Assembly: GCF_001941485.1 (NCBI RefSeq)
Contig: NZ_CP009247.1
Span: forward strand, 1,736,001-1,800,000
DNA from: Corynebacterium frankenforstense DSM 45800
Lineage (GTDB): Bacteria > Actinomycetota > Actinomycetes > Mycobacteriales > Mycobacteriaceae
Reading direction: 5' to 3'
DNA length: 64,000 bases
This document shows positions 56,992 to 64,000 of the stretch, piece by piece (position 1 is the first letter of the stretch; every line of letters begins with the position of its first letter). Position numbers and translations under genes: made by a program. The notes under the pieces are model-generated. The model saw only the letters and a program-made list of their open reading frames with translations. It was not told where the DNA came from and did not search any database.

Positions 56992-58404
56992 TCACTCCTC
57001 CTGCTCCTCCTGCGCGGCGAGCCAGTCACCCCAGTCCAGCGAGTCCAGGGGGTCGCCCGGGGCGAGGTCCGGGTCGTCGACGGCGAAGGTGCGCGCCCGG
57101 CCCGGCCCCGAGGCGCGCGTCTCGAAGCGCACCGTGACCACCCCGGAGCCCGTGCCCTGCACCCAGCCGTGGCCGAACTCGCTGTGCACCACGTCCTCCG
57201 TGGCCCGCCAGCCGCTCTCGGCGGCCTCGGACTCCACGGTGATCTCCAGGCCGGCGCCGTCGGCCGGGGCCGCCGCGCCCACCTCGTAGTCGTCCGTGGC
57301 CGAGGTGCTGACCGGCGTGGCCACCAGCAGCTCGTCGAGCTCCGGAAAGAGCACGTCCTGGCGCGCGTCCTCCAGGCCGGAGTAACCCACCCCGACCAGG
57401 CGCACCGGGCCGACCTCGTCCGGGTAGCGCGTCAGCCGGCGCGCGACCGCGCCCAGCGTCGCCTCGTCGTCGGTGGCGTGGCCCAGCGTCGCTGAGCGGG
57501 ACTCGATGTGGAAGTCCGCCATGCGCAACTTGACCGTGACGGTGCGCGCCCCGCGGCCGTCGTTGAGCAGGCGACGGTGCGCGTCCTCGGCGGCCCTCTC
57601 CACCGCGGCGTCGACCTGCGCGCGCGTGACCAGGTCGCGCGGGTAGGTGTGCTCGGCGGAGACGGACTTGGCCTCGGCGCGCGGCTCGACGGGGCGGTCG
57701 TCGTGGCCGCGCGCCAGCTCCCACAGCTGCACGCCCACGGTCGCACCCAGGGTCAGCTCGACCTCCCGGCGCGACATCGCCGCCAGGTCCCCGATCGTCT
57801 CCACCCCGGCGGTGCGCAGCTTCGCACCCGTCACGGGGCCGACGCCCCAGAGCTTGTCGACGGCGAGCGGGTGCAGGAAGTCGAGCTCCTCGGCGTGCGG
57901 GATGACGCGGTGGCCGTCGGGCTTGGCCTCGCCGGAGCCGATCTTGGCGAACTGCTTGCCCGAGCCCGCGCCCACCGACGCCGGCAGGCCGGTCTCCTCG
58001 CGGATCGCGGCGCGCAGCTGCTCGGCCCACTCCGTGACCTCCTCGGCCGTGGCGCCGACCAGGGCGGGCGGCTCGAGGAAGGCCTCGTCGATGGACAGCT
58101 GCTCGATCTTGTCGGCCGGCACGAAGCGCGCCACCGTGGCGAAGACGCGGCGCGAGGCCGTGGAGTAGACGATGCGGCGCGGGGCGACGAGCACGGCCTT
58201 CGCACCGACCAGCGCGGTGGCCCGGTGCATCGGCATCGCGGAGTGGGCGCCGTAGCGGCGGGCCTCGTAGGACGCGCCCGCGACCACGCCGCGGCCCGAC
58301 ACCCCGCCGACGAGGACGGGCCGGCCGCGCAGGGTGGGCCGGGTCAGCTGCTCGCAGGACGCGAAGAACGCGTCCATGTCGATGTGGAGGACCCAGCGCT
58401 GCAT
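56992..58404 (-). CDS. dinB: DNA polymerase IV (DinB/DinP)
   Basis: Y-family translesion polymerase of 470 residues. Catalytic motifs are [14 protein letters not shown] and [11 protein letters not shown]. Other segments are [59 protein letters not shown] and a little-finger domain at about 240-350. A further C-terminal region of about 110 residues, beyond the usual polymerase core, ends in an acidic tail; it lacks a clear beta-clamp motif at the very end. Leaderless: TACCCT (complement of 58411-58416) 6 nt before the ATG. No LexA box was seen. Confidence 0.94.
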   Translation of the reverse strand: MQRWVLHIDMDAFFASCEQLTRPTLRGRPVLVGGVSGRGVVAGASYEARRYGAHSAMPMHRATALVGAKAVLVAPRRIVYSTASRRVFATVARFVPADKIEQLSIDEAFLEPPALVGATAEEVTEWAEQLRAAIREETGLPASVGAGSGKQFAKIGSGEAKPDGHRVIPHAEELDFLHPLAVDKLWGVGPVTGAKLRTAGVETIGDLAAMSRREVELTLGATVGVQLWELARGHDDRPVEPRAEAKSVSAEHTYPRDLVTRAQVDAAVERAAEDAHRRLLNDGRGARTVTVKLRMADFHIESRSATLGHATDDEATLGAVARRLTRYPDEVGPVRLVGVGYSGLEDARQDVLFPELDELLVATPVSTSATDDYEVGAAAPADGAGLEITVESEAAESGWRATEDVVHSEFGHGWVQGTGSGVVTVRFETRASGPGRARTFAVDDPDLAPGDPLDSLDWGDWLAAQEEQEE

Positions 58405-58432
58405 GCCCCCAGGGTATCGGGGCGGGGGTGGG

Positions 58433-59815
58433 TCACCAGCCGGCGGTGGCCTCCCGCAGCCGGGCGTAGCGGGCGAAGGTCGCCTCGTCCGGCTCCGCCT
58501 CGTAGACGCTCTCCTCGAACGTCCGCCACCGCGGCGGCTCCTCGGCGCCCGTGAGCGCCCACGCCGCCTGACGCGCCGCGCCCAGCGCGACGTACTCCGC
58601 CGGCTCCGGGGCCACGACGGGCACGCCGAACACGGCGGGCGCGATCCGGCGGGCGGCCGCCGCGCGGGCGGCGCCGCCGATGAGGAGGATGCGGCGGGTC
58701 GGGGTTCCGGTGGCCGCGGCGAGGGCCTCGACCGCGTCGCGCATGGAGCACAGCACGCCCTCGAACGCGGCCCGGGCGATGTCCTCGCGGCCGGTGGCCG
58801 TGGTCAGGCCGCTGAAGACACCGGTCGCGTTCGGCCGGTTCGGGGTGCGCTCACCGTCGAAGTACGGCAGCAGCACCACGCCGTGCGAACCGGGTTCGGC
58901 CGCCAGCGCCATCTCCGAGAGCTCCTCGTGGCCCACACCCAGCGTGCGGGCCGCGAAGTCGAACACCCGGGCACCGTTGAGCGTGCAGGCCAGGGGCAGG
59001 TAGCGGCCCGTGGCGTCGCAGAAGCCGGTCACCATGCCGGTCGGGTCGTGGACGCTGTCGTCGACGACGGCGCTGGCCACACCCGAGGTGCCGAGGGAGA
59101 CGCAGACGTCGCCCGGCTGCAGCCCGAGCCCGAGCGCGGCCGCCATGTTGTCCCCGGTGCCGGCCGCCACGACGGCGCCCGAGGCGGTGGTGCCCACCTG
59201 CTCCGAGGGCTCGGCGATGCGCGGCAGGTCGATCGCGTGGCCGAGGTAGCGCTCGGCGAGCTCCGGGACGAAGCGGCGGTTGCGGGTGTCGTAGTACCCC
59301 GTGCCGGAGGCGTCGCCGTGGTCCGTGGTGTATTCGGCGCACCCGCCGAGGTGCCAGGTCAGATAGTCGTGCGGGAGCAGCACGGCGGCCGTGCGCGCGG
59401 CGTTGTCCGGCTCGTTGTCCCGCAGCCAGCGCAGCTTCGTGCCCGTGATCGAGGCGACGAACACGCTGCCGGTCTGGTCCGCGCAGGCCTCCGGCCCGCC
59501 CAGCTCCTCGACGAGGGTCTCGGCCTGGGCGGCGGAGGAGGTGTCGTTCCACAGCATCGCGTCCCGGACGACCTCGCCGTCCGCGTCGAGCGGTACCATG
59601 CCGTGCTGCTGGCCGGCGACCGCCACGGCGTCGGCGCGGTCGAGCAGCGGGCCGGCCGCCTGCTTCATCGCGTCGACCCAGGCGCGGGGATCAACCTGGG
59701 TGCCTTCGGGGTGCGCGGCGCGCGACTCCTCGATGACCTGGCCGGTGTCCACGTCGACGAGGAGGGCCTTGCAGGACTGGGTTGACGAGTCGATTCCGAG
59801 AACGTAGCTGGACAT
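58433..59815 (-). CDS. xylB: Xylulokinase XylB
   Basis: FGGY-family kinase of 460 residues that phosphorylates D-xylulose to xylulose 5-phosphate. Motifs are [63 protein letters not shown] and [15 protein letters not shown]. The ATG at 59815 has AAGGA 6-10 nt upstream. It completes D-arabitol use together with MtlD in this cluster; in C. glutamicum xylB is the last gene of the rbtT-mtlD operon, whereas here it is separate and behind the repressor gene. Confidence 0.92.
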   Translation of the reverse strand: MSSYVLGIDSSTQSCKALLVDVDTGQVIEESRAAHPEGTQVDPRAWVDAMKQAAGPLLDRADAVAVAGQQHGMVPLDADGEVVRDAMLWNDTSSAAQAETLVEELGGPEACADQTGSVFVASITGTKLRWLRDNEPDNAARTAAVLLPHDYLTWHLGGCAEYTTDHGDASGTGYYDTRNRRFVPELAERYLGHAIDLPRIAEPSEQVGTTASGAVVAAGTGDNMAAALGLGLQPGDVCVSLGTSGVASAVVDDSVHDPTGMVTGFCDATGRYLPLACTLNGARVFDFAARTLGVGHEELSEMALAAEPGSHGVVLLPYFDGERTPNRPNATGVFSGLTTATGREDIARAAFEGVLCSMRDAVEALAAATGTPTRRILLIGGAARAAAARRIAPAVFGVPVVAPEPAEYVALGAARQAAWALTGAEEPPRWRTFEESVYEAEPDEATFARYARLREATAGW

Positions 59816-60138
59816 CACTGGTTCCTTGGTCGTCTTGGGAGGGGCGGTGGGTCAGTCGTCTTCAATTGTGCGGGGCCGTGTCCTTGGCGGGCGTGGCCCG
59901 GGCGGTACAGCGATGGGGCGGGCGCGGTCCGCGGCGGGGCACGGTCCGCGCACGGTCACGGTCACGGTCCGCGGCGGGCGTGGCCCGGGCGGTACGGCAA
60001 TGGGCCAAGCGTGGTCCGCGGCGGGCACGGTCGCGGCCCGGTCACGGTCGCGGTCCGGGGACCGTCCGGTGGCGTTCCGGTCCCGCTCCCGGGAGGTGGT
60101 TTGGGAGGTACGCAGGACCTGGCGGTGGTCAGGGTCGG
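59816..60138. repeat. GC-rich direct repeats between xylB and the DeoR gene
   Basis: No gene in 323 bp. A 23-bp segment at 59886-59908 recurs at 59973-59995 (period 87 bp), and many GCGGGCACGGTC-like and CACGGTC units are stacked between 59930 and 60060. No promoter for xylB stands out. Confidence 0.55.
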
Positions 60139-60942
60139 TCACGGTCTGTCAGGGCCGGTCGGGACCGGGACGCGGTGGATCCTCGCGCCGGAGGCGGCGA
60201 GCATCTCGGCGGCCCGGTCGGTGAGGTCGTCCTCGACGACCACGTCGTCGAAGGCGTCCAGGCCGGTCACGAAGTAGAGTCCGGCGGCGCCGAACTTGGA
60301 GGCGTCCGCGACGAGGATCCGCCGTCGGCCGAGCCGCACGCAAGCGGCCTTCGTCAGAGCGGCGTCCTCGTCCGGGTGGTAGAGCCCGCCGCCGCGGACG
60401 CTCGTCGTCGAGACCACCGAGACATCCGCCGAAAGCTCCTCCGTCTGGCGCGCGGTGGCCTGGCCGAGGAACGAGTCGGTGCCCGCGACGTACCTGCCGC
60501 CGAGCCCGATCAACGGCACCTGGGGGGCCTGGTGCGCGAAGTAGGTGATCAGTCCGAGGGAGTGGGTGATCACGGCCGACGGCGCCTTGTCCACGAGCAG
60601 CGGTCCGAGGGCCTCCACCGTGGTCGAGTCGTCGAGCGCGATCACCTCCCCCTCCCCGATCAGCTCAGCGGTGGCCTCGGCCAGACGCTGCTTGGCCGTG
60701 ACGTTGAGGGTGCGTCGCTGGGCCACGTCGCGCTCGGTCAACTGCCCGGACACGGCGCGGGCGCCGCCGCGGACACGCTCGACCTGGCCCGAGGCGTCGA
60801 GGGCCTCCAGGTCGCGGTGGACCGTCATGGCGCTGACCTGGAACAGGTCCGCCAGCTGATCGACGCGGATCGCACCGGCGGCGTTGATCCGGTCGACCAT
60901 CTCGGCCCGGCGGGCCTCGGGTCCGGTCAAGGGTTTGGTCAC
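60139..60942 (-). CDS. atlR: DeoR-family transcriptional regulator (AtlR-like)
   Basis: A 267-residue DeoR/GlpR repressor. The N-terminal winged HTH has RRAEMVDRINAAGAIRVDQL and VSAMTVHRDLEALDASGQVE. The C-terminal sugar-phosphate-sensing domain has LDDSTTVEALGPLLV, ITHSLGLITYF, GGRYVAGTDSFLG and ILVADASKFG. The GTG at 60942 has AGGAGG 9 nt upstream. It is divergent from the polyol transporter gene, as AtlR is next to the arabitol operon of C. glutamicum; the specific name rests on this context. Confidence 0.82.
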   Translation of the reverse strand: MTKPLTGPEARRAEMVDRINAAGAIRVDQLADLFQVSAMTVHRDLEALDASGQVERVRGGARAVSGQLTERDVAQRRTLNVTAKQRLAEATAELIGEGEVIALDDSTTVEALGPLLVDKAPSAVITHSLGLITYFAHQAPQVPLIGLGGRYVAGTDSFLGQATARQTEELSADVSVVSTTSVRGGGLYHPDEDAALTKAACVRLGRRRILVADASKFGAAGLYFVTGLDAFDDVVVEDDLTDRAAEMLAASGARIHRVPVPTGPDRP

Positions 60943-61147
60943 TGCGTACAACCTCCTGTCCCCATTTAACACCACAGTCACAGCGAACCACACCCCTTCC
61001 ACAAATTCACTCATCTTTTCAACACTTCACCACCGGTTTCCCACATTTTCTGTTACTCGGATGTTGACTTTTGTGATGAACGTGGCACGATGACCCCTAG
61101 CGCAGCGCACACAACACCATCCACCGGAACACACCGCGGAGCAGAAC
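60943..61147. promoter_or_regulatory. Divergent control region of the polyol cluster
   Basis: This is the only AT-rich stretch of the cluster. TTGACT (61064-61069) and CACGAT (61086-61091) spaced by 16 bp form a plausible promoter for the transporter operon. TTTTGTGATGAACGTGGCA resembles half of a GlxR/CRP-type site. No perfect palindrome for the DeoR protein was identified. Confidence 0.4.
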
Positions 61148-62491
61148 ATGGCGCAACCCATCTCCGCCCAGAGCCAGGAGACACCCGCCGACGGCGGCGT
61201 CCTCGAGAAGCTCGGGCTCCCCCGCCCCCTGGTCTGGGGCTTCGTCGGCCTCGCGATCTTCATGATCGGCGACGGCGTCGAGACAAACATCCTCGAACCC
61301 TTCCTCAGCTCCGAGCACGGATTCACCGTCTCGAGCGCAGGCACCCTGGTCACCGTCTACGGCGTCGCCGTGGCGATCGCCGCGTTCTTCGCCGCGGCGC
61401 TCTCCGACCTGTGGGGACCGCGCAAGGTCATGACCCTGGGCGCCTCGATCTGGGTCGTCTTCGAGCTGGCCTTCCTCACCCTGGCGCTGACCAGCTCGAA
61501 CACCGCGCTGATCTTCCTCACCTACGGCATCCGCGGCTTCGGCTACCCGCTGTTCGCCTACGGGTTCCTGGTCTGGATCACCGCCGTATCACCCGCCCGC
61601 CAGCTCGGCACCGGCGTGGGCTGGTTCTACGTCGCCTTCTCCGCCGGCCTGCCCACCCTGGGCGCCCTGACGGCGACGATCTCGATGCAGATGTTCGACC
61701 TGGACTTCTACCAGACCCTGTGGGTCTCGCTGTGCCTGGTCATCATCGGCTCCCTGTGCGCCCTCATCGGCGTGCGCGAGCGCATCGGCCGGCACCCGCT
61801 CGTCGACGACCCCTCCGACACCGCCGCCACGCTCGGCGCCGGGTTCCGGCTGCTCGCCCGCGACCGTCGGGCCCGCTTCGTGACCTACATCCGCACGATC
61901 AACTCCATCCCCACCTACGCGATGGCCATCTTCTTCCCCGCGTACTTCACCGAGGTGCTGGACTGGCCGCTGCACTGGTTCCTGCTGCTGACCACCGTGA
62001 TCTACGCGGTCAACCTGCCCTTCAACCCGGTCAACGGCCGGCTGGGCGACCGCATCGGCTGGTCGCGGACCTGCGTGTGGTCCGGCTCCGTCTTCTGCGC
62101 GGTCACGATGGCCCTGGTCTACTTCGTGCCCCTGTCGCTCACCCGCGCCGGCGTCGCCGACTCCGTCGCCTTCGGCGCCACCCTCGTCGCCGGCGCCCTC
62201 TTCGGCGTCGCCCTGGCCGGCTTCGTCCCCCTGTCCGCCATCGCCGTCTCCCTGATGCCCGAGCGCCCCGGCGCGGCCATGTCGACCTACAACCTCGGCA
62301 TCGGCGCCGCCGTCGCCGCCGGACCCGCGCTCGTGGCGGTCTTCCACCCGCTCGTGGGCAACACCGGCCTGGTCATCATCTTCGTCGTCCTCTACGTCAT
62401 CTCGGCGTTCATGGGCCACGCCCTGCGTGGCACCCAACCCGGCTTCGACGGCGTCCCCGCCGACGCCGAGCTGAGCGACGTCGCCAATTAA
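61148..62491 (+). CDS. rbtT: MFS polyol transporter (RbtT/DalT type)
   Basis: A 447-residue MFS permease with twelve hydrophobic segments, close to ribitol/arabitol transporters of the RbtT/CsbX group: GFVGLAIFMIGDGVETNILE at the first helix, LSDLWGPRKVMTLG loop, and GYGFLVWITAV-like helix 5. It precedes the mannitol/arabitol dehydrogenase gene by 31 bp on the same strand, and faces a DeoR repressor, so uptake of D-arabitol or mannitol is the probable role. ATG with GGAG upstream. Confidence 0.88.
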   Translation: MAQPISAQSQETPADGGVLEKLGLPRPLVWGFVGLAIFMIGDGVETNILEPFLSSEHGFTVSSAGTLVTVYGVAVAIAAFFAAALSDLWGPRKVMTLGASIWVVFELAFLTLALTSSNTALIFLTYGIRGFGYPLFAYGFLVWITAVSPARQLGTGVGWFYVAFSAGLPTLGALTATISMQMFDLDFYQTLWVSLCLVIIGSLCALIGVRERIGRHPLVDDPSDTAATLGAGFRLLARDRRARFVTYIRTINSIPTYAMAIFFPAYFTEVLDWPLHWFLLLTTVIYAVNLPFNPVNGRLGDRIGWSRTCVWSGSVFCAVTMALVYFVPLSLTRAGVADSVAFGATLVAGALFGVALAGFVPLSAIAVSLMPERPGAAMSTYNLGIGAAVAAGPALVAVFHPLVGNTGLVIIFVVLYVISAFMGHALRGTQPGFDGVPADAELSDVAN

Positions 62492-62522
62492 CCCCACCAG
62501 AACTCCTGAGGAGTCAATCCAC

Positions 62523-64000
62523 ATGAACACCCCCCGCCTCTCCAACGCCCTGCTCCCCGAGCTCGCCGCCAAGGGCATCGACGTGCCCGGCTACGACCGC
62601 TCCGCCGTCACCCCCGGCATCGTCCACTTCGGCGTCGGCGGCTTCCACCGCGCGCACCAGGCCCGCTACCTCGACGAGCTGATGAACAAGGGCGAGGCGC
62701 TCGACTTCGGCATCGTCGGCATGGGCGTCATGCCCTCCGACTCGAAGATGCGCGACGCCCTCGCCGGCCAGGACCACCTCTACACCCTGACCGAGAAGGC
62801 CCCCGACGGCGGCGAGCACGCCCGCGTCATCGGCTCGATCATCGACTACGTCTTCGCACCCGACGACCCCCAGGCCGCCGTCGACCGGCTCACCGACCCC
62901 GCCATCCGCATCGTGTCGCTGACCGTGACCGAGGGCGGCTACAACTTCGACCACGTCCACGGCGAGTTCGACTACGACGACGAGCACGTCGCCGCCGACA
63001 TCGCGGACCTCAAGCGCGGCGAGACCGGCCACCTGCGCACCTTCTTCGGCCTGGTCACCGCCGCGCTCGCCGCCCGGCGCGCCGCCGGCACCACCCCGTT
63101 CACCGTGATGAGCTGCGACAACATCCAGGGCAACGGGCACATGGCCGAGCGCATGTTCCAGGCCTTCGCCCGCGCGGTCGACGAGGACCTCGCCACCTGG
63201 ATCGACGCCGAGGTGCCCTTCCCGAACTCCATGGTCGACCGCATCACCCCGGAGACCACCGACGGCGACCGCGCCGACGTCGTCTCCACGCACGGCTACG
63301 AGGACGCCTGGCCCGTGGTCTGCGAGGACTTCACCCAGTGGGTCCTCGAGGACAACTTCGTCGACGGGCGCCCGGCCTACGAGCACGTGGGCGTCGAGGT
63401 CGTCTCCGACGTCGTGCCCTACGAGCTGATGAAGCTGCGCCTGCTCAACGCCTCCCACCAGGGCCTGTGCTACTTCGGCTACCTCGCCGGCCACCGCCTG
63501 GTGCACGAGGTGATGAACGACGAGCGCTTCCCCAAGTTCCTGCTCGCCTACATGGAGCTCGAGGGCACCCCGTCGCTGCGCCCGCTGCCGGGCGTCGACC
63601 TGGACGCCTACCGGCACGAGCTGATCTCCCGGTTCGGCAACATCGCCGTCAAGGACACCGTCGCGCGCCTGTGCGCCGAGTCCTCGGACCGCATCCCCAA
63701 GTGGCTGCTGCCGGTGGTGCGCGAGAACCTCGCGGCCGACCGCCCGATCGAGCTCTCCGCGGCGATCGTCGCCAGCTGGGCCCGCTACGCCGAGGGCGTC
63801 GACGAGGAGGGCGACGAGATCACCATCGTCGACCGGATGGCCGACCGCCTGCACGAGACCGCCCAGCACAACCACGAGGACGTCCTGGCGTTCCTGCGCG
63901 ACCGCGAGGTCTTCGGGGACCTGGTCGACGAGCCGCGGTTCACCGAGGCCTACTCCCGGGCGCTGACCTCCCTGCACGAGAAGGGCACCGCGGCGACCGT
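62523..64000 (+). CDS. mtlD: Mannitol/arabitol 2-dehydrogenase (3' end outside window)
   Basis: Polyol-specific long-chain dehydrogenase oxidising D-arabitol to D-xylulose or mannitol to fructose with NAD. 492 codons are present, nearly the full family length of about 500, with no stop before the edge. The N-terminal NAD-binding segment is GIVHFGVGGFHRAHQARYLD. MSCDNIQGNGH and the catalytic Lys-Asn-His block MKLRLLNASHQGLCYFGYL are present. ATG at 62523 with GAGGAG 12 nt upstream. It probably forms an operon with rbtT. Confidence 0.93.
   Translation, partial: MNTPRLSNALLPELAAKGIDVPGYDRSAVTPGIVHFGVGGFHRAHQARYLDELMNKGEALDFGIVGMGVMPSDSKMRDALAGQDHLYTLTEKAPDGGEHARVIGSIIDYVFAPDDPQAAVDRLTDPAIRIVSLTVTEGGYNFDHVHGEFDYDDEHVAADIADLKRGETGHLRTFFGLVTAALAARRAAGTTPFTVMSCDNIQGNGHMAERMFQAFARAVDEDLATWIDAEVPFPNSMVDRITPETTDGDRADVVSTHGYEDAWPVVCEDFTQWVLEDNFVDGRPAYEHVGVEVVSDVVPYELMKLRLLNASHQGLCYFGYLAGHRLVHEVMNDERFPKFLLAYMELEGTPSLRPLPGVDLDAYRHELISRFGNIAVKDTVARLCAESSDRIPKWLLPVVRENLAADRPIELSAAIVASWARYAEGVDEEGDEITIVDRMADRLHETAQHNHEDVLAFLRDREVFGDLVDEPRFTEAYSRALTSLHEKGTAAT

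Overview
The window is a single high-GC actinobacterial chromosome segment, most likely from a Corynebacterium. The gene order matches the corynebacterial backbone (hisH, transporter, hisBCD, glgX, treY, RelA/SpoT-like gene, treZ, ilvA, dnaE, rluD, lspA, ABC-F gene, dinB). GTG starts are common. At least eleven genes begin about 6-8 nt after a TANNNT -10 box, which suggests leaderless transcripts.

Layout. 1-6.2 kb: histidine biosynthesis (hisH incomplete at the left edge; hisD-hisC-hisB with a small membrane protein and an MFS transporter downstream) and a CDF-like transporter. 6.4-9.4 kb: a YbjN-type protein, a membrane protein, a lipoprotein and a TetR regulator. 9.6-18.2 kb: glycogen and trehalose genes glgX and treY, an exonuclease-fold/BRCT protein, an unknown gene and a RelA/SpoT-domain alarmone synthetase. 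18.2-20.7 kb: a NUDIX-LOG fusion, an S4 protein, a small membrane protein and a YigZ protein.

20.7-34.6 kb: a complete [NiFe]-hydrogenase island inserted in this backbone. It holds a Tat-exported small subunit, a large subunit, a cytochrome b subunit with an unusual N-terminal P-type-ATPase-like nucleotide-binding domain, an endopeptidase, HypB, HypD, HypE and HypF, two HypA and two HypC. It also has an orphan second large-subunit-like protein. The Hyp proteins build the NiFe(CN)2CO centre, the endopeptidase trims HupL, and HupSL is probably anchored outside the membrane and feeds electrons through the cytochrome b. The hupS promoter carries two abutting palindromes.

34.8-47.1 kb: treZ (with treY, the maltodextrin-to-trehalose route), ilvA, a small secreted protein, a MetE-like protein divergent from phoA with a clear Pho box between them, dnaE and rarD. 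47.1-56 kb: an HNH endonuclease, a repeat-rich non-coding stretch, rluD, lspA, a lipoprotein, an ABC-F ATPase and an IS110-family element with lower GC. 56-64 kb: an MTB12-like lipoprotein, dinB, and an arabitol/polyol catabolism cluster (xylB, a DeoR-type repressor, an MFS polyol transporter, and mtlD cut by the right edge).

A short motif, ATTG(A/C)CGACG(T/C)CGCG, recurs through the window, mostly near gene 3' ends and in the same orientation as the gene. No tRNA, rRNA or CRISPR array was seen.
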